Below, piece after piece: positions 18,501-27,269 of a DNA stretch of 64,000 nucleotides (positions within the stretch are counted from its first letter, which is position 1; the number at the start of each line of letters is the position of its first letter). Both the position numbers and the translations under genes were made by a program. The notes beneath the pieces were generated by a model. The model worked only from the letters and a program-made list of their open reading frames with translations. It had not been told where the DNA came from and made no database searches. The DNA is from Acetobacteraceae bacterium (GTDB lineage Bacteria > Pseudomonadota > Alphaproteobacteria > Acetobacterales > Acetobacteraceae), in contig CP039459.1 of NCBI GenBank assembly GCA_004843165.1, forward strand, positions 1,627,001 through 1,691,000. Direction: 5' to 3'.

Positions 18501-19076
18501 AAAAAATCTCGACATGGGAAAAAGGATGTCGTGGCAGATCCGCTACCGTTTAAAAGGGAGGAGAAGCCAAACACGGCAATGATTCATACAGAGGGACTTG
18601 GCTTAGGTTTGCCGCCTTATGCTGGTAAAATCTCACTTGAGGGAATGGATTGGCATTCTTCTTTAACGGCCGTTTTGCTTGCTAAAATTTTGAGTCCGAC
18701 CCATTGGAAGCATGTGAATGGGAATTTAACAGGGATTTCCCTTAACGGGGCGATTTCCGTTCAGGACGGTATTATCGGTTTTGGAAATGTTCAGGGAAAA
18801 AGTGATATTCTCACGGCCACTATGGTGGGCAATATCAACTTAAAAAAAGACAAAATTGATCTCGGCGGAACGGTTTCTCCTTATTATTATTGGAATAGCT
18901 CACCGGGGCATTTGCCAAGTATTTTGGGGTATATCTTTTCGCCACAAAAAGGGAGCGGCATTTTGGCTATGGGATATACCCTTGACGGCGAACTGCCGCA
19001 ACCTCATTTTAATTTGAACCCTTATATGATGTTATTGCCGGGAATTTTAAGGAAGATTGCCAATCCGAATATCTAA
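15597..19076 (+). CDS. YhdP/AsmA-like inner-membrane anchored giant protein (DUF3971)
   Basis: The product is about 1159 residues. One N-terminal membrane helix (WWLGCFLAAFFSIQGILVSL) precedes a very long periplasmic region of repeating beta strands. A DUF3971-like middle (LPDFNLASLPTLWPLG, WIIENLTRGQAHHF) is followed by an AsmA-type C-terminus. YhdP, TamB and relatives form long grooved beta structures that carry phospholipids to the outer membrane. The frame also allows a TTG at 15585 and a further ATG at 15612, and no start has a clear ribosome-binding site. A second AsmA-like protein lies at 21496. Confidence 0.8.
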   Translation: MKKKIMSQKLKKLFWWLGCFLAAFFSIQGILVSLFILCFSLRPVDMTGLAKRFVGTFYLNDVGDFSAQKKHAVGKEVWDNLKIQWVLPHFRDWFFNQDIGEIAFSLSGVKLVDLEEKEIDHLDKIAGKIAITPFSKGKIAVTSLEADGLALGLKKLKEGEIILDFPGVHRNPNPSKMIDLSFLDRDFFQSLKMQNLFLALMVEKDGKRAEIKIPDLNLQNFSENNAIGRWEGHFGIFAKDGGKTAIISGKREAGENQDLQDWQMDIDIPAPQDFANILPLMDQIHLPFKSQISGEPILCALGLKNCHLALQFQVGQGYYKQPDGTKMQVAEASGAGKVAWKKNYRKLQAEIDPLDVVWIDSFGKPTKESLRATLGLDNLLLPQKTILSIHGNLPDFNLASLPTLWPLGLANGARAWIIENLTRGQAHHFTLNIDLSGNEGFDHLKVQEMSGNLEAENVTVHWLDGMPPFKGVGVSAKFLDADNVLVKMSGGSINETPGSPVNLSKGSVAIRGVTVHEHQIAGKIDLNLSGSAPKLVEMLSRDCLPILKRFKKYYRTPKGTFEGQIMLDLPFAPWVKADDILFETQVTTHDLAANLRGIGQVKHFDGVLNARNKDLTVKANALVRNIPVKMDLYNDLTANKPGQEMLKIYLHTAVNQDFLHKIGIPISAEQVTGRGELAVEIAQPYADKDHNETNMMLHLDMKNAAVKSLLWHKAKHIPAGGSLHASWQDGDLASITDVAAYGPEIEIQANSLLRNHQIEGVDVSHFKIGKNEGKFRFEWPFIKEEGATLSSSSQKKSQKYFLKLRASKIDLELFLKKTSTEVQDTLKGQKIPEMAKPVMKQQNGRILLPKGNWDIDLRVEKAFLGQGRILGPWSILANWNKGHLKRADIEIEKPYHAFLKVSHNLKNQEEHFFEGGTDHLGEWLAWGKIYDALKGGKVSISGKFAPAIELASVSDPLLIDVGKHRKNDKKSRHGKKDVVADPLPFKREEKPNTAMIHTEGLGLGLPPYAGKISLEGMDWHSSLTAVLLAKILSPTHWKHVNGNLTGISLNGAISVQDGIIGFGNVQGKSDILTATMVGNINLKKDKIDLGGTVSPYYYWNSSPGHLPSILGYIFSPQKGSGILAMGYTLDGELPQPHFNLNPYMMLLPGILRKIANPNI

Positions 19077-19106
19077 TAAGCCTGCAAAGATGAGGAGTAA
19101 AAAGAG

Positions 19107-20474
19107 ATGAATGATTTGTTTGGAGAGGCGGATAATGGATCAAAAATTTCTTCCGAATCTTTTTTAGGCGGCAAAGAAACAAAAGCTGGACGCCAGCCTT
19201 TGGCAGACCGTTTGCGTCCGAGAGTGCTGGAAGAGGTTTGCGGTCAGGAAGATCTTCTTGGGACAGCAGGACGTATTACCCGAATGCTGGGTAGAGGGTT
19301 TTTACCAAGTCTCATTTTATGGGGGCCTCCGGGATGTGGAAAAACAACGTTGGCACGTTTATTGGCAGAAAGAAGTGGTTTGGATTTCGTTCAAATTTCT
19401 GCTGTATTTTCAGGCGTTGCCGATTTAAGAAAAGTTTTCACGCAGGCTGAAAAAAGTGCTTCACGGGGCACATTGCTCTTCGTCGATGAAATTCATCGTT
19501 TTAACCGAGCACAGCAAGACGGGTTTTTACCTTATGTCGAAAATGGACTGATTACGCTGGTGGGAGCCACAACAGAAAATCCGTCTTTTGCCTTAAATCC
19601 GGCGCTTTTATCACGCTGTCAGGTTCTGGTGCTGAAGGCTTTAGGTGCTGATGCCATGGAGAAAATGCTCCAACGCGCAGAGGTTTTGCAAGAACAGGTT
19701 TTGCCTTTGGATGAAAATGCTCGCAAGCGTTTAATTGAAATGGCGGACGGTGATGGACGGTATTTGTTAAATCTCGCAGAACAAGTTTTTTTATTTCCGC
19801 AAGATCATCCTTTAGATGTCAAAGCATTAGAGCAGAATCTTTCCCGGCGTGCGCTTCGTTATGATAAAAGCCGGGAGGAGCATTATAATCTTATTTCAGC
19901 CTTCCATAAATCGATTAGAGGCTCAGATCCGGATGCTGCGCTTTATTGGTATGCCAGAATGATCGAGGGGGGAGAGGATCCACGTTATATTGCCCGCCGC
20001 CTTCTTGTCATTGCGAGTGAAGATGTGGGTGAGGCGGCACCGGGTGCTCTTCCGCTCGTGGTTGCTGCAACGGAAACGTATGAACGTCTGGGAAGTCCAG
20101 AGGGGGAGCTTTCACTGGCACAGGCTATCGTTCATTTGGCAACAGCGCCAAAATCGAATGCTGTTTATAAGGCGTTAAAACAGGCAAGAGCCGTTGCAAG
20201 GGAGACTGGAAGTCTGATGCCGCCGCCCCATATTCTCAATGCCCCAACCAACTTAATGAAGGCGGTTGGATATGGCGAAGGTTATCAGTATGATCACGAC
20301 CAGGAAGGGGCATTTTCAGGTCAGAATTATTTTCCTAATGAGATGGCAAGAATACGTTTTTATGCCCCATCCTCACGAGGGTATGAAGTTGAAATTAATA
20401 AGCGTTTACATATTTTAGAAGAGCGCCGAGCGTTTTTACAAGATCAAGCGCGGCGACAATCAGGAAGAGAATAA
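19107..20474 (+). CDS. rarA: replication-associated recombination protein A (RarA/MgsA)
   Basis: A 455-residue clamp-loader-like AAA+ ATPase. It has the Walker A motif WGPPGCGKTTLARLLAE, Walker B LLFVDEIHRFN, a sensor region GATTENPSFALNPALLSRC and the C-terminal tetramerisation domain (SEDVGEAAPGAL). RarA acts at stalled replication forks and binds SSB and DNA ends. AGGAG precedes the ATG. rluC follows by 13 bases. Confidence 0.95.
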   Translation: MNDLFGEADNGSKISSESFLGGKETKAGRQPLADRLRPRVLEEVCGQEDLLGTAGRITRMLGRGFLPSLILWGPPGCGKTTLARLLAERSGLDFVQISAVFSGVADLRKVFTQAEKSASRGTLLFVDEIHRFNRAQQDGFLPYVENGLITLVGATTENPSFALNPALLSRCQVLVLKALGADAMEKMLQRAEVLQEQVLPLDENARKRLIEMADGDGRYLLNLAEQVFLFPQDHPLDVKALEQNLSRRALRYDKSREEHYNLISAFHKSIRGSDPDAALYWYARMIEGGEDPRYIARRLLVIASEDVGEAAPGALPLVVAATETYERLGSPEGELSLAQAIVHLATAPKSNAVYKALKQARAVARETGSLMPPPHILNAPTNLMKAVGYGEGYQYDHDQEGAFSGQNYFPNEMARIRFYAPSSRGYEVEINKRLHILEERRAFLQDQARRQSGRE

Positions 20475-20487
20475 TCCTTTTCCAAGG

Positions 20488-21483
20488 GTGAAAGTAAAAG
20501 AGAACATGGCAGAGCCAGAAATAAAAAAAGTTATCGCAGATGAGGAAAATATTCGTTTAGATCGTTGGGTCAGACGTTATTTCCCAGATCTTCCTCAGGG
20601 CGCAATTCAAAAATTTTGCCGTAAGGGCGAGATTCGTGTGAATGGCAAAAAAGCAGAGACGAAAACACGTCTCTCAGAAGGGGATGAGGTAAAAATTCCT
20701 CAGATTAAGCGGGAATTCGGGACAAGGGATAAAACGAAGACAATAGATCCTGAGCTGGCAGAACGTGCTAAAAAACTCATGATTTATGAAGATAAATATT
20801 TGGCGGTGATGAATAAACCTTCTGGCCTTTCAACACAGGGCGGAACAGGTCTTAAAGAGCATGTTGATTTGATGCTGGATGCGATGGTTTCAGAGGATGG
20901 GGTGCGCCCCCGTCTCGTACACCGCTTGGATAAAGATACTTCCGGCGTTTTGCTCATTGCAAAAACACCGGGCGTTGCTGCCTCGCTTGCGGAGGCTTTT
21001 CGGCAGCGTGAGGTTGAGAAAAAATATTGGGCAGTTGTTGTCGGGCGTCCTGAAGTGCCTGCCGGAAAAATTAATCAGCCTTTGGCAAAAATTGGTGCGG
21101 GTGCGGCTTCTATCATGGCACCTGTTCGTTTAAAGGAAGAGGGCGCATTATATGCTGTCAGCTTTTATGAGACATTGGATCATGCCGGTAAAAAATTTGC
21201 ATGGCTGGAACTTTCACCAGAGACAGGCCGGACGCATCAATTAAGGGTGCATTGTGAAGTCATTGAAACACCAATTTTGGGAGACCCTCGCTACGGTGGT
21301 GAAAAGGCGCATCAAGATGGTTTTATTGACAGGCTCCATTTGCATGCACGGTTTTTAGATTTTCCACATCCTAAAGGGGGGCGCTTGCAGGTGACGGCTC
21401 CGCTACCGCCGCACATGGTTGACACATTTAAACAGCTTGGATTTTGCGCCGGGCAGACGCCAAAGCCAAGGCGGGAAAAATAA
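20488..21483 (+). CDS. rluC: 23S rRNA pseudouridine synthase, RluC type
   Basis: The 331-residue protein has an N-terminal S4 RNA-binding domain (RLDRWVRRYFPDLPQGAIQKF) and an RluA-family catalytic domain with HRLDKDTSGVLLIAKT. The aspartate in RLDKDT attacks uridine. ETGRTHQLRVHC and LGDPRYGG are further family signatures. RluC modifies three 23S rRNA positions near the peptidyl transferase centre. RluD is a paralogue with the same domains, so the exact target is likely but not certain. Translation begins at GTG 20488 or ATG 20506. Confidence 0.88.
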   Translation: MKVKENMAEPEIKKVIADEENIRLDRWVRRYFPDLPQGAIQKFCRKGEIRVNGKKAETKTRLSEGDEVKIPQIKREFGTRDKTKTIDPELAERAKKLMIYEDKYLAVMNKPSGLSTQGGTGLKEHVDLMLDAMVSEDGVRPRLVHRLDKDTSGVLLIAKTPGVAASLAEAFRQREVEKKYWAVVVGRPEVPAGKINQPLAKIGAGAASIMAPVRLKEEGALYAVSFYETLDHAGKKFAWLELSPETGRTHQLRVHCEVIETPILGDPRYGGEKAHQDGFIDRLHLHARFLDFPHPKGGRLQVTAPLPPHMVDTFKQLGFCAGQTPKPRREK

Positions 21484-21495
21484 AAGGAAGATGAG

Positions 21496-24192
21496 ATGAA
21501 GAAGGCAAAGTCGATTGGGTTTGGTCTGTTAGGACTATCGGTTCTCGGCCTATGGCTTGAGGGGGGGCGTCTTGTTAATCCAGAGACATTGTGGGATGGG
21601 TTACAGACTTCTTTATCTAAATCTACAGGTTTGGAATGGCATGCAGGCCATGTTGAAATGACCCTTTTTCCGAGACCTGCGATTGAAATTCATAATTTAG
21701 AAGGGGGCATTCCAGGTGCAATCCCTCTTGTCAGTGCGGAAAAAACATATGCTAAACTTTCCGTAATGACCTTGCTGGGTTATGGCATGAACATTCCATC
21801 GCTGACCTTGGACCGGGCAATCATTGCTTATGATGGTCACCCGTTACAGATCAGAATGGCTATGAAGGGGAAACCTTCTTTTTGGCAGAAATCGTCTCAG
21901 ACGACTGAAAATGTGAATGCGGTAACCTCGCAGGAAGTCTCTCCGGCATTGATCAATGCGCCTTTTTTAACGCATTCTAAAATTTCTATTGGCAAAATTG
22001 CGCTGCATGACAGTTTAATTAAATGGAAAAATACGGTTGTGCGTCCGGGAGATGCCCCCGTTGCGGGTACTTTGCCGGTTAAAAATTTAGAACTTAATCA
22101 TATTGCCTCTGCACATCCGTCTTTCTTTATCGAATCTCCAGAAATTGCAGGGAAAAGACAGGCTTGGGCGGTCGAAGGGCATTCCGGCGCTTTGTCTGAA
22201 ATTCCTGATTTGCTCGTTGCGCATACAGATCCGGGGAAACGCCCGCCATGGCCTTTCTTTCTCAAATTCACCTTTCCACACCGTCAAACGGCGAAGTTGA
22301 CGGCAAAAGAAGATTTTCTTTCTGTTGACGGGACGATCCCATTTTTGGGTGATGGCGGACAAAGTACATTACTTGTCAGGGCAGATTTGCAATCTCTTTC
22401 AGATTTCAAAAGAATTTATCCTGAAGTTTCGGTGCCTGCTCTAAAAGACCTTTCAGGGCAAGCCAGTTTTCATTTGGTCAGGAACGATGATAAGCCGATT
22501 GTGATGCTTTCTGCCATAGATATGAACATTGCACATTCAAAGATTTCCCTTTTGTCGGAGATGGCAGATCGTTTATCTCAAGATGCTGGAGAGGCTGTTA
22601 GAAAAGCGGCTTCCAGTGCTATTTTGAGAAATCTTCAGATAAATAATCTGCAATTTCATTTAGATGAGGGACAGCCTTCTCTGCTTATCGATTCAGAAAC
22701 GCAGGGCAAGGGAGGAAATTGGCAGATTCATCTTGCATTGCCAGCAAATCTTTTCTCATCTCTTCCTATAAAAAATGAAAATATTTATGAGCTCTCGGTA
22801 AGGCCTGGCTCAATGAAAGCGACGGCGCAACAAAATGCGCAAAATCCTGATAGGGATATTCCAGCAGGTTTTCATCTTTCGGGAACGGTGTCTCCAACAG
22901 AAATATCGGGATCGCTGTCGGGTGTTTCTCCGGCAATGCCCGTTGTCGCTCTTGGAGGCGGCTGGTCTTTGGCGGATGATGTTGGACGTGAACTTTCCAT
23001 TCTTCATGGGGTTTCCATGTCGGGAGATTTCCATTTTACCCATTCCTTAGGCGATAAAAAATGGAATGCCTTTATTCATAATGGTTCTTTTTCAAGTGAT
23101 GAATTAAGCTTTCAGACAGAGCTTGTCGCTGGCCCTGAAAATGGATCGGCGCAATGGAAGCTTGGGGGAACGCTTGATATTGCTCAAGCGCACCTCATTT
23201 CAGGGAACCTTAAAGCGATAGGAAAAAAATTAGATTCTCAGAAAAGGGCATCCGTAGCGACACCCAAAGCCTCAGATATGCAATCTGATGATGAGACGAT
23301 CAAAGTGATGGAAGCTGCACGTGAAAGTGCTATTTCAAATGCTTCGGCAACATCAGCAGATCTTACCTTAACGGCTAAAGATTTTTCTGTTGATGATGTC
23401 TCTTACCACGATTTAGCAGCGCATTTAATTTCGCATAATGGCGCAACACATTTTGAAATCACAAAAGGGATTGGCGATAATCAGGCGCTTTCTGGTCGTT
23501 TAGACGTTACGAAACAGGATAAAAATTATCATTTTTCGATGCAAGCCAGTCCAATGATTTTGCCGTCTCAACTTCTCTTTGAAACTTTTGGGGCTCCGGC
23601 TATCCTTTCAGGCGCTTCCGAATTGGTTGGACATCTGGAAGGGCAGGGAAATGATCTCAATGCTATCCTTTCAACTCTGACAGGTAAACTTGGGGCGTCC
23701 ACGATTGACAGTTCTCTTAAACGTCAGATTTTAGTGGATTTGGCGGGTCCTTTGAGAGCGATCTTTAAGCTGGGAAGTAAAGACATTCCACTGCGCTGTG
23801 CGGCTGCGGCGGCAAGCTTTAATAATGGTCGTGGGGATATTTCTGCCTTTGGTTTTGAGGCAAATCATTTAAGCCTTACGGGAAATGGTTGGATTTCGCC
23901 TCTTCAGCAATCCCTTGATCTGCGTTTGAATCCCCAAATGAGTTATGCGGGCGAGGTGGTCAATTCACCATTAGAAGTCAGCGGCGAGTTTGGCGATTTA
24001 AAAACGGTTGTCTTACGTGCAAGTGGCGGCCCCTTAGGTCTGCAACTTGGCGGTGGCAATAATAGCGATAACTGCAAATCTCTTCTTTCCGCAGCAAGAA
24101 TGGGCATTCCCGGCCCTGAACCCAAAGAAGCAGAGGGCGACAATAAAGGAGAAAAAGTTGCCAGCGGCTTATTGCGGATCTTAGGCCTGTAA
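21496..24192 (+). CDS. AsmA family protein
   Basis: An 898-residue protein anchored by one N-terminal helix (GFGLLGLSVLGLWLEGG) with the rest periplasmic. The opening GLEWHAGHVEMTLFPRPAIEI matches the AsmA N-terminal pattern, and the last third (LSTLTGKLGASTIDSSL, FNNGRGDISAFGFEANHLSL) matches the AsmA C-terminal domain. AsmA-like proteins take part in outer membrane lipid traffic. RBS AAGGAAGATGAG precedes the ATG. The gene ends the run rarA-rluC-asmA at a strong terminator. Confidence 0.85.
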   Translation: MKKAKSIGFGLLGLSVLGLWLEGGRLVNPETLWDGLQTSLSKSTGLEWHAGHVEMTLFPRPAIEIHNLEGGIPGAIPLVSAEKTYAKLSVMTLLGYGMNIPSLTLDRAIIAYDGHPLQIRMAMKGKPSFWQKSSQTTENVNAVTSQEVSPALINAPFLTHSKISIGKIALHDSLIKWKNTVVRPGDAPVAGTLPVKNLELNHIASAHPSFFIESPEIAGKRQAWAVEGHSGALSEIPDLLVAHTDPGKRPPWPFFLKFTFPHRQTAKLTAKEDFLSVDGTIPFLGDGGQSTLLVRADLQSLSDFKRIYPEVSVPALKDLSGQASFHLVRNDDKPIVMLSAIDMNIAHSKISLLSEMADRLSQDAGEAVRKAASSAILRNLQINNLQFHLDEGQPSLLIDSETQGKGGNWQIHLALPANLFSSLPIKNENIYELSVRPGSMKATAQQNAQNPDRDIPAGFHLSGTVSPTEISGSLSGVSPAMPVVALGGGWSLADDVGRELSILHGVSMSGDFHFTHSLGDKKWNAFIHNGSFSSDELSFQTELVAGPENGSAQWKLGGTLDIAQAHLISGNLKAIGKKLDSQKRASVATPKASDMQSDDETIKVMEAARESAISNASATSADLTLTAKDFSVDDVSYHDLAAHLISHNGATHFEITKGIGDNQALSGRLDVTKQDKNYHFSMQASPMILPSQLLFETFGAPAILSGASELVGHLEGQGNDLNAILSTLTGKLGASTIDSSLKRQILVDLAGPLRAIFKLGSKDIPLRCAAAAASFNNGRGDISAFGFEANHLSLTGNGWISPLQQSLDLRLNPQMSYAGEVVNSPLEVSGEFGDLKTVVLRASGGPLGLQLGGGNNSDNCKSLLSAARMGIPGPEPKEAEGDNKGEKVASGLLRILGL

Positions 24193-24213
24193 TTTCTCCA
24201 AAGAATGAAAACG

Positions 24214-24248
24214 AAAAAGGGCTTTTGAATTTTTCAAAAGCCCTTTTT
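24214..24248. terminator. bidirectional rho-independent terminator
   Basis: A near-perfect 15-bp stem, AAAAAGGGCTTTTGA paired with TCAAAAGCCCTTTTT, encloses a TTTT-type loop. It ends in T tracts on both strands. It separates the asmA-like gene from the convergent hsdR and can stop transcription from both sides. Confidence 0.9.
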
Positions 24249-27200
24249 TTAAATATCAAGAAAGCGCTCTAGAAATTCAGAGAGTTTTTGTAATACTCTT
24301 TTTTTATTTTCAGCAGATGGATTGTTTTTTGAAAAACGGGATTGGGGAGGTAAAATTTTTGCAAGTCCCGTACCAAATTCAGGAACAATACCTTGTATAA
24401 AGGCATCTTTGATAAACTCATGCGTTAGTTCTGGTTTGAGACGCTCCTCTTTAATAATCTCCTCAAGTTCTTCTTCTTTTTTTAGATCAATATATATTTG
24501 CCATTTTTTTGGGATATCATCCTCAGAAGAGATTTTAGACATAAAATCATTAATAAGCTCTCTTTTGTTGCGAAGAGAAGGGTTTGCATTAACAAGTTTT
24601 GTAATGTTTTCTTTAAGAGCAGCATTCTTATTTTCTTTAAGATATTCTTCAACAAGTTTTAAAATATAATCAATATTGATCTCAACTTGTTTTAAAAGTT
24701 CAATCTCAAAAGTAATACCTTCTAAAGGGATATCTGTGTCGCTGTCAGTGTTAGACTGCTGTTTGAATATTTCATAAAGGTCTAAATAACGGCTACGGTA
24801 ATCTTGAAGTTCTGCAGGAGAGAGAAAAGTATCCGCATCAAATTCATCGAAGCTTTTTAAAATATTAAGAAGCTTTAAAATTTTTCCAAAAAGCTGGATA
24901 AAATCTTTTTGTTTTGTTTCCCCAATGATTTCCATATTAAGAGGGAAGTTCTTTAAAAGTATGTCAATATGACTTTGATATTCTTCTAAAAAGTGAGCAT
25001 AGGGTTTTAGAATTGCAAACTCGATAGCCTCTTTATTCCCAAAGATTTGAAGCGCCTCATTGGTTGCATTTTCTAGATCTCGAAAAGTAATAATATTCCC
25101 AAATTGCTTAACCGAATTTAAAATGCGGTTAGTTCTGGAGTAGGCTTGAATAAGCCCATGATATTTAAGATTTTTATCGACCCATAATGTATTTAAACAT
25201 GGCGCATCAAACCCTGTTAAAAACATGTTTACAACGATAACAAGATCTAAATCGCCATCTTTTAAACGCTGGGAAAGATTTTTATAATAATCTGAGAAGC
25301 CTGAGCCGGAATTATAATTTGTTTGGAACATCTCATTATAATCGGCAATAACCTGATCTAAGAAATCACGGGAAGAGCCGTCTAAACCTTCGGTGCCGTC
25401 TGAATTCTCTTCCTCGGCTTCATTTGGGGCGTAAGAATAAATCATTCCAATTTTTAATTTTTTGTCAGAGGGAAGATTTTCCTGCTGATGCTTAAATTCT
25501 TCATAATAAAGACGGGCTGCTTTAATAGAGGCGGTCGCAAAAAGGGCATTAAAGCCTGTCCGTCTTTTCGCCTCGTATTTATAAGATTTATTTCGATAGG
25601 TTTTGGTCTGAAAATTTTCTAAAATATAAGAGGTTATTTGCGAAATGCGCTCAGACGCTAGAAAAATTTCTTCATTTTCTTTGGTAGGCGGCTCATCCTC
25701 GGTTTCATACGCTTTTTTAACTGTACTGTGATAGCTGACCTTAAAGCCTAGAACATTTTTATCTTTAATCGCATCAACAATCGTATAGGCATGAAGGCGA
25801 TCGCCGAAAACCTGCATTGTTGTGGCAATGTTAGGGCTTCCCCCTTTCTTCTGATTAAGATTAAAAATAGGCGTGCCCGTAAAACCAAAAAGATGGTAAT
25901 TCTTAAAGAATTTTGTAATGTCTCTATGCATTTCTCCAAATTGAGAACGGTGACATTCATCAAAAATCAGAGCGATTTTTTGATGTTTGATCGGATGGTT
26001 TTTGTCGGATTTAATAAAATGACTGAGCTTTTGAATGGTTGTGACAATGATTTTTGCCGATGGTTTTTCAAGCTGTTCTTTTAAAATTTTTGTGGATGCG
26101 TTGGCGTTTGCCGCCCCCTTTTCGAAACGGTCATATTCTTTCATTGTCTGATAATCAAGATCTTTGCGATCTACGACAAATAAAACTTTGTCGATTTCAT
26201 CCATTTTGCAGGCGAGCTGTGCCGCCTTGAAACTGGTTAAGGTTTTGCCGCTTCCGGTTGTGTGCCAAATATAACCGCCTGTTTTTGCGTTTTTTGACTG
26301 GGGATTGTTCGCGGCTGTTTTAATACGGCTTAAAATTTGCTCGGTTGCGGCAATCTGATAGGGACGCATAACCAAAAGGCGATCTTGAGCATCCAAAACA
26401 CAATATCTTGTTAAAATATTTAACAGCGTGTGTTTAGCAAAAAAAGTTTTGGTGAAATCCTCTAAATCTAAAATATTTTTATTGTGGAAATCGGCCCAGT
26501 TAGAGGTAAAGGCAAAAGAGTTGGAAGATTGTTTGGGCTGTTTTGTCACCTTGTTTTGGGCCTCGATTGATCCTAAACGGGTTGTATTGCTGTAATATTT
26601 CGTGTCTGTGCCGTTTGAAATAACAAAAAGTTGTACATACTGAAAAAGACCGGACCCCTCCCAGAAACTTTCTCTTTGATAGCGGTTAATCTGGTTAAAA
26701 GCCTGCCGGATGGCAATACCGCGCCGTTTTAACTCCACATGCACAATCGGCAAGCCATTAAGTAAAATTGTGACATCGTAACGATGCGATCGTTTTTCGC
26801 CCTCGGAACGATATTGGTTAATGACTTGGAGCTTATTTCGATGAAGATTTTTCTTATCAATGAGATGGATATTGCGATCATAGCCATCTTCGCCCTCTAG
26901 GATTTGTGCGGTATTTTCGAGCTGAAGCATTTTTGTTTTTTCTAAAATGCCGGCGTTCGGGCGAGAAAGCTTATTTTTAAAAAATTCGTCCCATTCTAAA
27001 TCGGTAAATTGAAATTTGTTTAATTTTTCGAGTTGCAGACGTAGATTTTGGATTAAATCGGCCTCTGTGCTAATTGGGAGAAATTCATAGCCTTGCTCTT
27101 GGAGTTGCTGAATAAAAGTCTTTTCAAGCTCATCTTCAGATTGGTGGCCTTCTCGTTTGTGCGCAGAGGGTTCAAACTTTCCAACCAAAGTACTCTCATC

Positions 27201-27269
27201 AGAGGCTGCAATCATTTCAATCGCAGAGGTGGAAAATAAATTTTCGAAGGTTGGATTTTCTTGAGTCAT
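24249..27269 (-). CDS. hsdR: type I restriction enzyme, endonuclease/translocase subunit HsdR
   Basis: The 1006-residue protein is of normal type I R length. The N-terminal nuclease domain has Asp165 in RYDVTILL and Glu179-x-Lys181 in HVELKRRG, a PD-(D/E)xK site. The motor has Walker A TTGSGKT at 337-343 and the DECH box at 437-440, then GFTGTPIF and TGFDAPCLNTLWVD. A helical C-terminus binds the methyltransferase core. It is the last gene of the hsd locus and its ATG abuts the prrC stop with no gap. Composition is visibly more AT-rich than the housekeeping neighbours, consistent with horizontal origin. No frame disruption was seen, so the enzyme looks intact. Confidence 0.95.
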   Translation of the reverse strand: MTQENPTFENLFSTSAIEMIAASDESTLVGKFEPSAHKREGHQSEDELEKTFIQQLQEQGYEFLPISTEADLIQNLRLQLEKLNKFQFTDLEWDEFFKNKLSRPNAGILEKTKMLQLENTAQILEGEDGYDRNIHLIDKKNLHRNKLQVINQYRSEGEKRSHRYDVTILLNGLPIVHVELKRRGIAIRQAFNQINRYQRESFWEGSGLFQYVQLFVISNGTDTKYYSNTTRLGSIEAQNKVTKQPKQSSNSFAFTSNWADFHNKNILDLEDFTKTFFAKHTLLNILTRYCVLDAQDRLLVMRPYQIAATEQILSRIKTAANNPQSKNAKTGGYIWHTTGSGKTLTSFKAAQLACKMDEIDKVLFVVDRKDLDYQTMKEYDRFEKGAANANASTKILKEQLEKPSAKIIVTTIQKLSHFIKSDKNHPIKHQKIALIFDECHRSQFGEMHRDITKFFKNYHLFGFTGTPIFNLNQKKGGSPNIATTMQVFGDRLHAYTIVDAIKDKNVLGFKVSYHSTVKKAYETEDEPPTKENEEIFLASERISQITSYILENFQTKTYRNKSYKYEAKRRTGFNALFATASIKAARLYYEEFKHQQENLPSDKKLKIGMIYSYAPNEAEEENSDGTEGLDGSSRDFLDQVIADYNEMFQTNYNSGSGFSDYYKNLSQRLKDGDLDLVIVVNMFLTGFDAPCLNTLWVDKNLKYHGLIQAYSRTNRILNSVKQFGNIITFRDLENATNEALQIFGNKEAIEFAILKPYAHFLEEYQSHIDILLKNFPLNMEIIGETKQKDFIQLFGKILKLLNILKSFDEFDADTFLSPAELQDYRSRYLDLYEIFKQQSNTDSDTDIPLEGITFEIELLKQVEINIDYILKLVEEYLKENKNAALKENITKLVNANPSLRNKRELINDFMSKISSEDDIPKKWQIYIDLKKEEELEEIIKEERLKPELTHEFIKDAFIQGIVPEFGTGLAKILPPQSRFSKNNPSAENKKRVLQKLSEFLERFLDI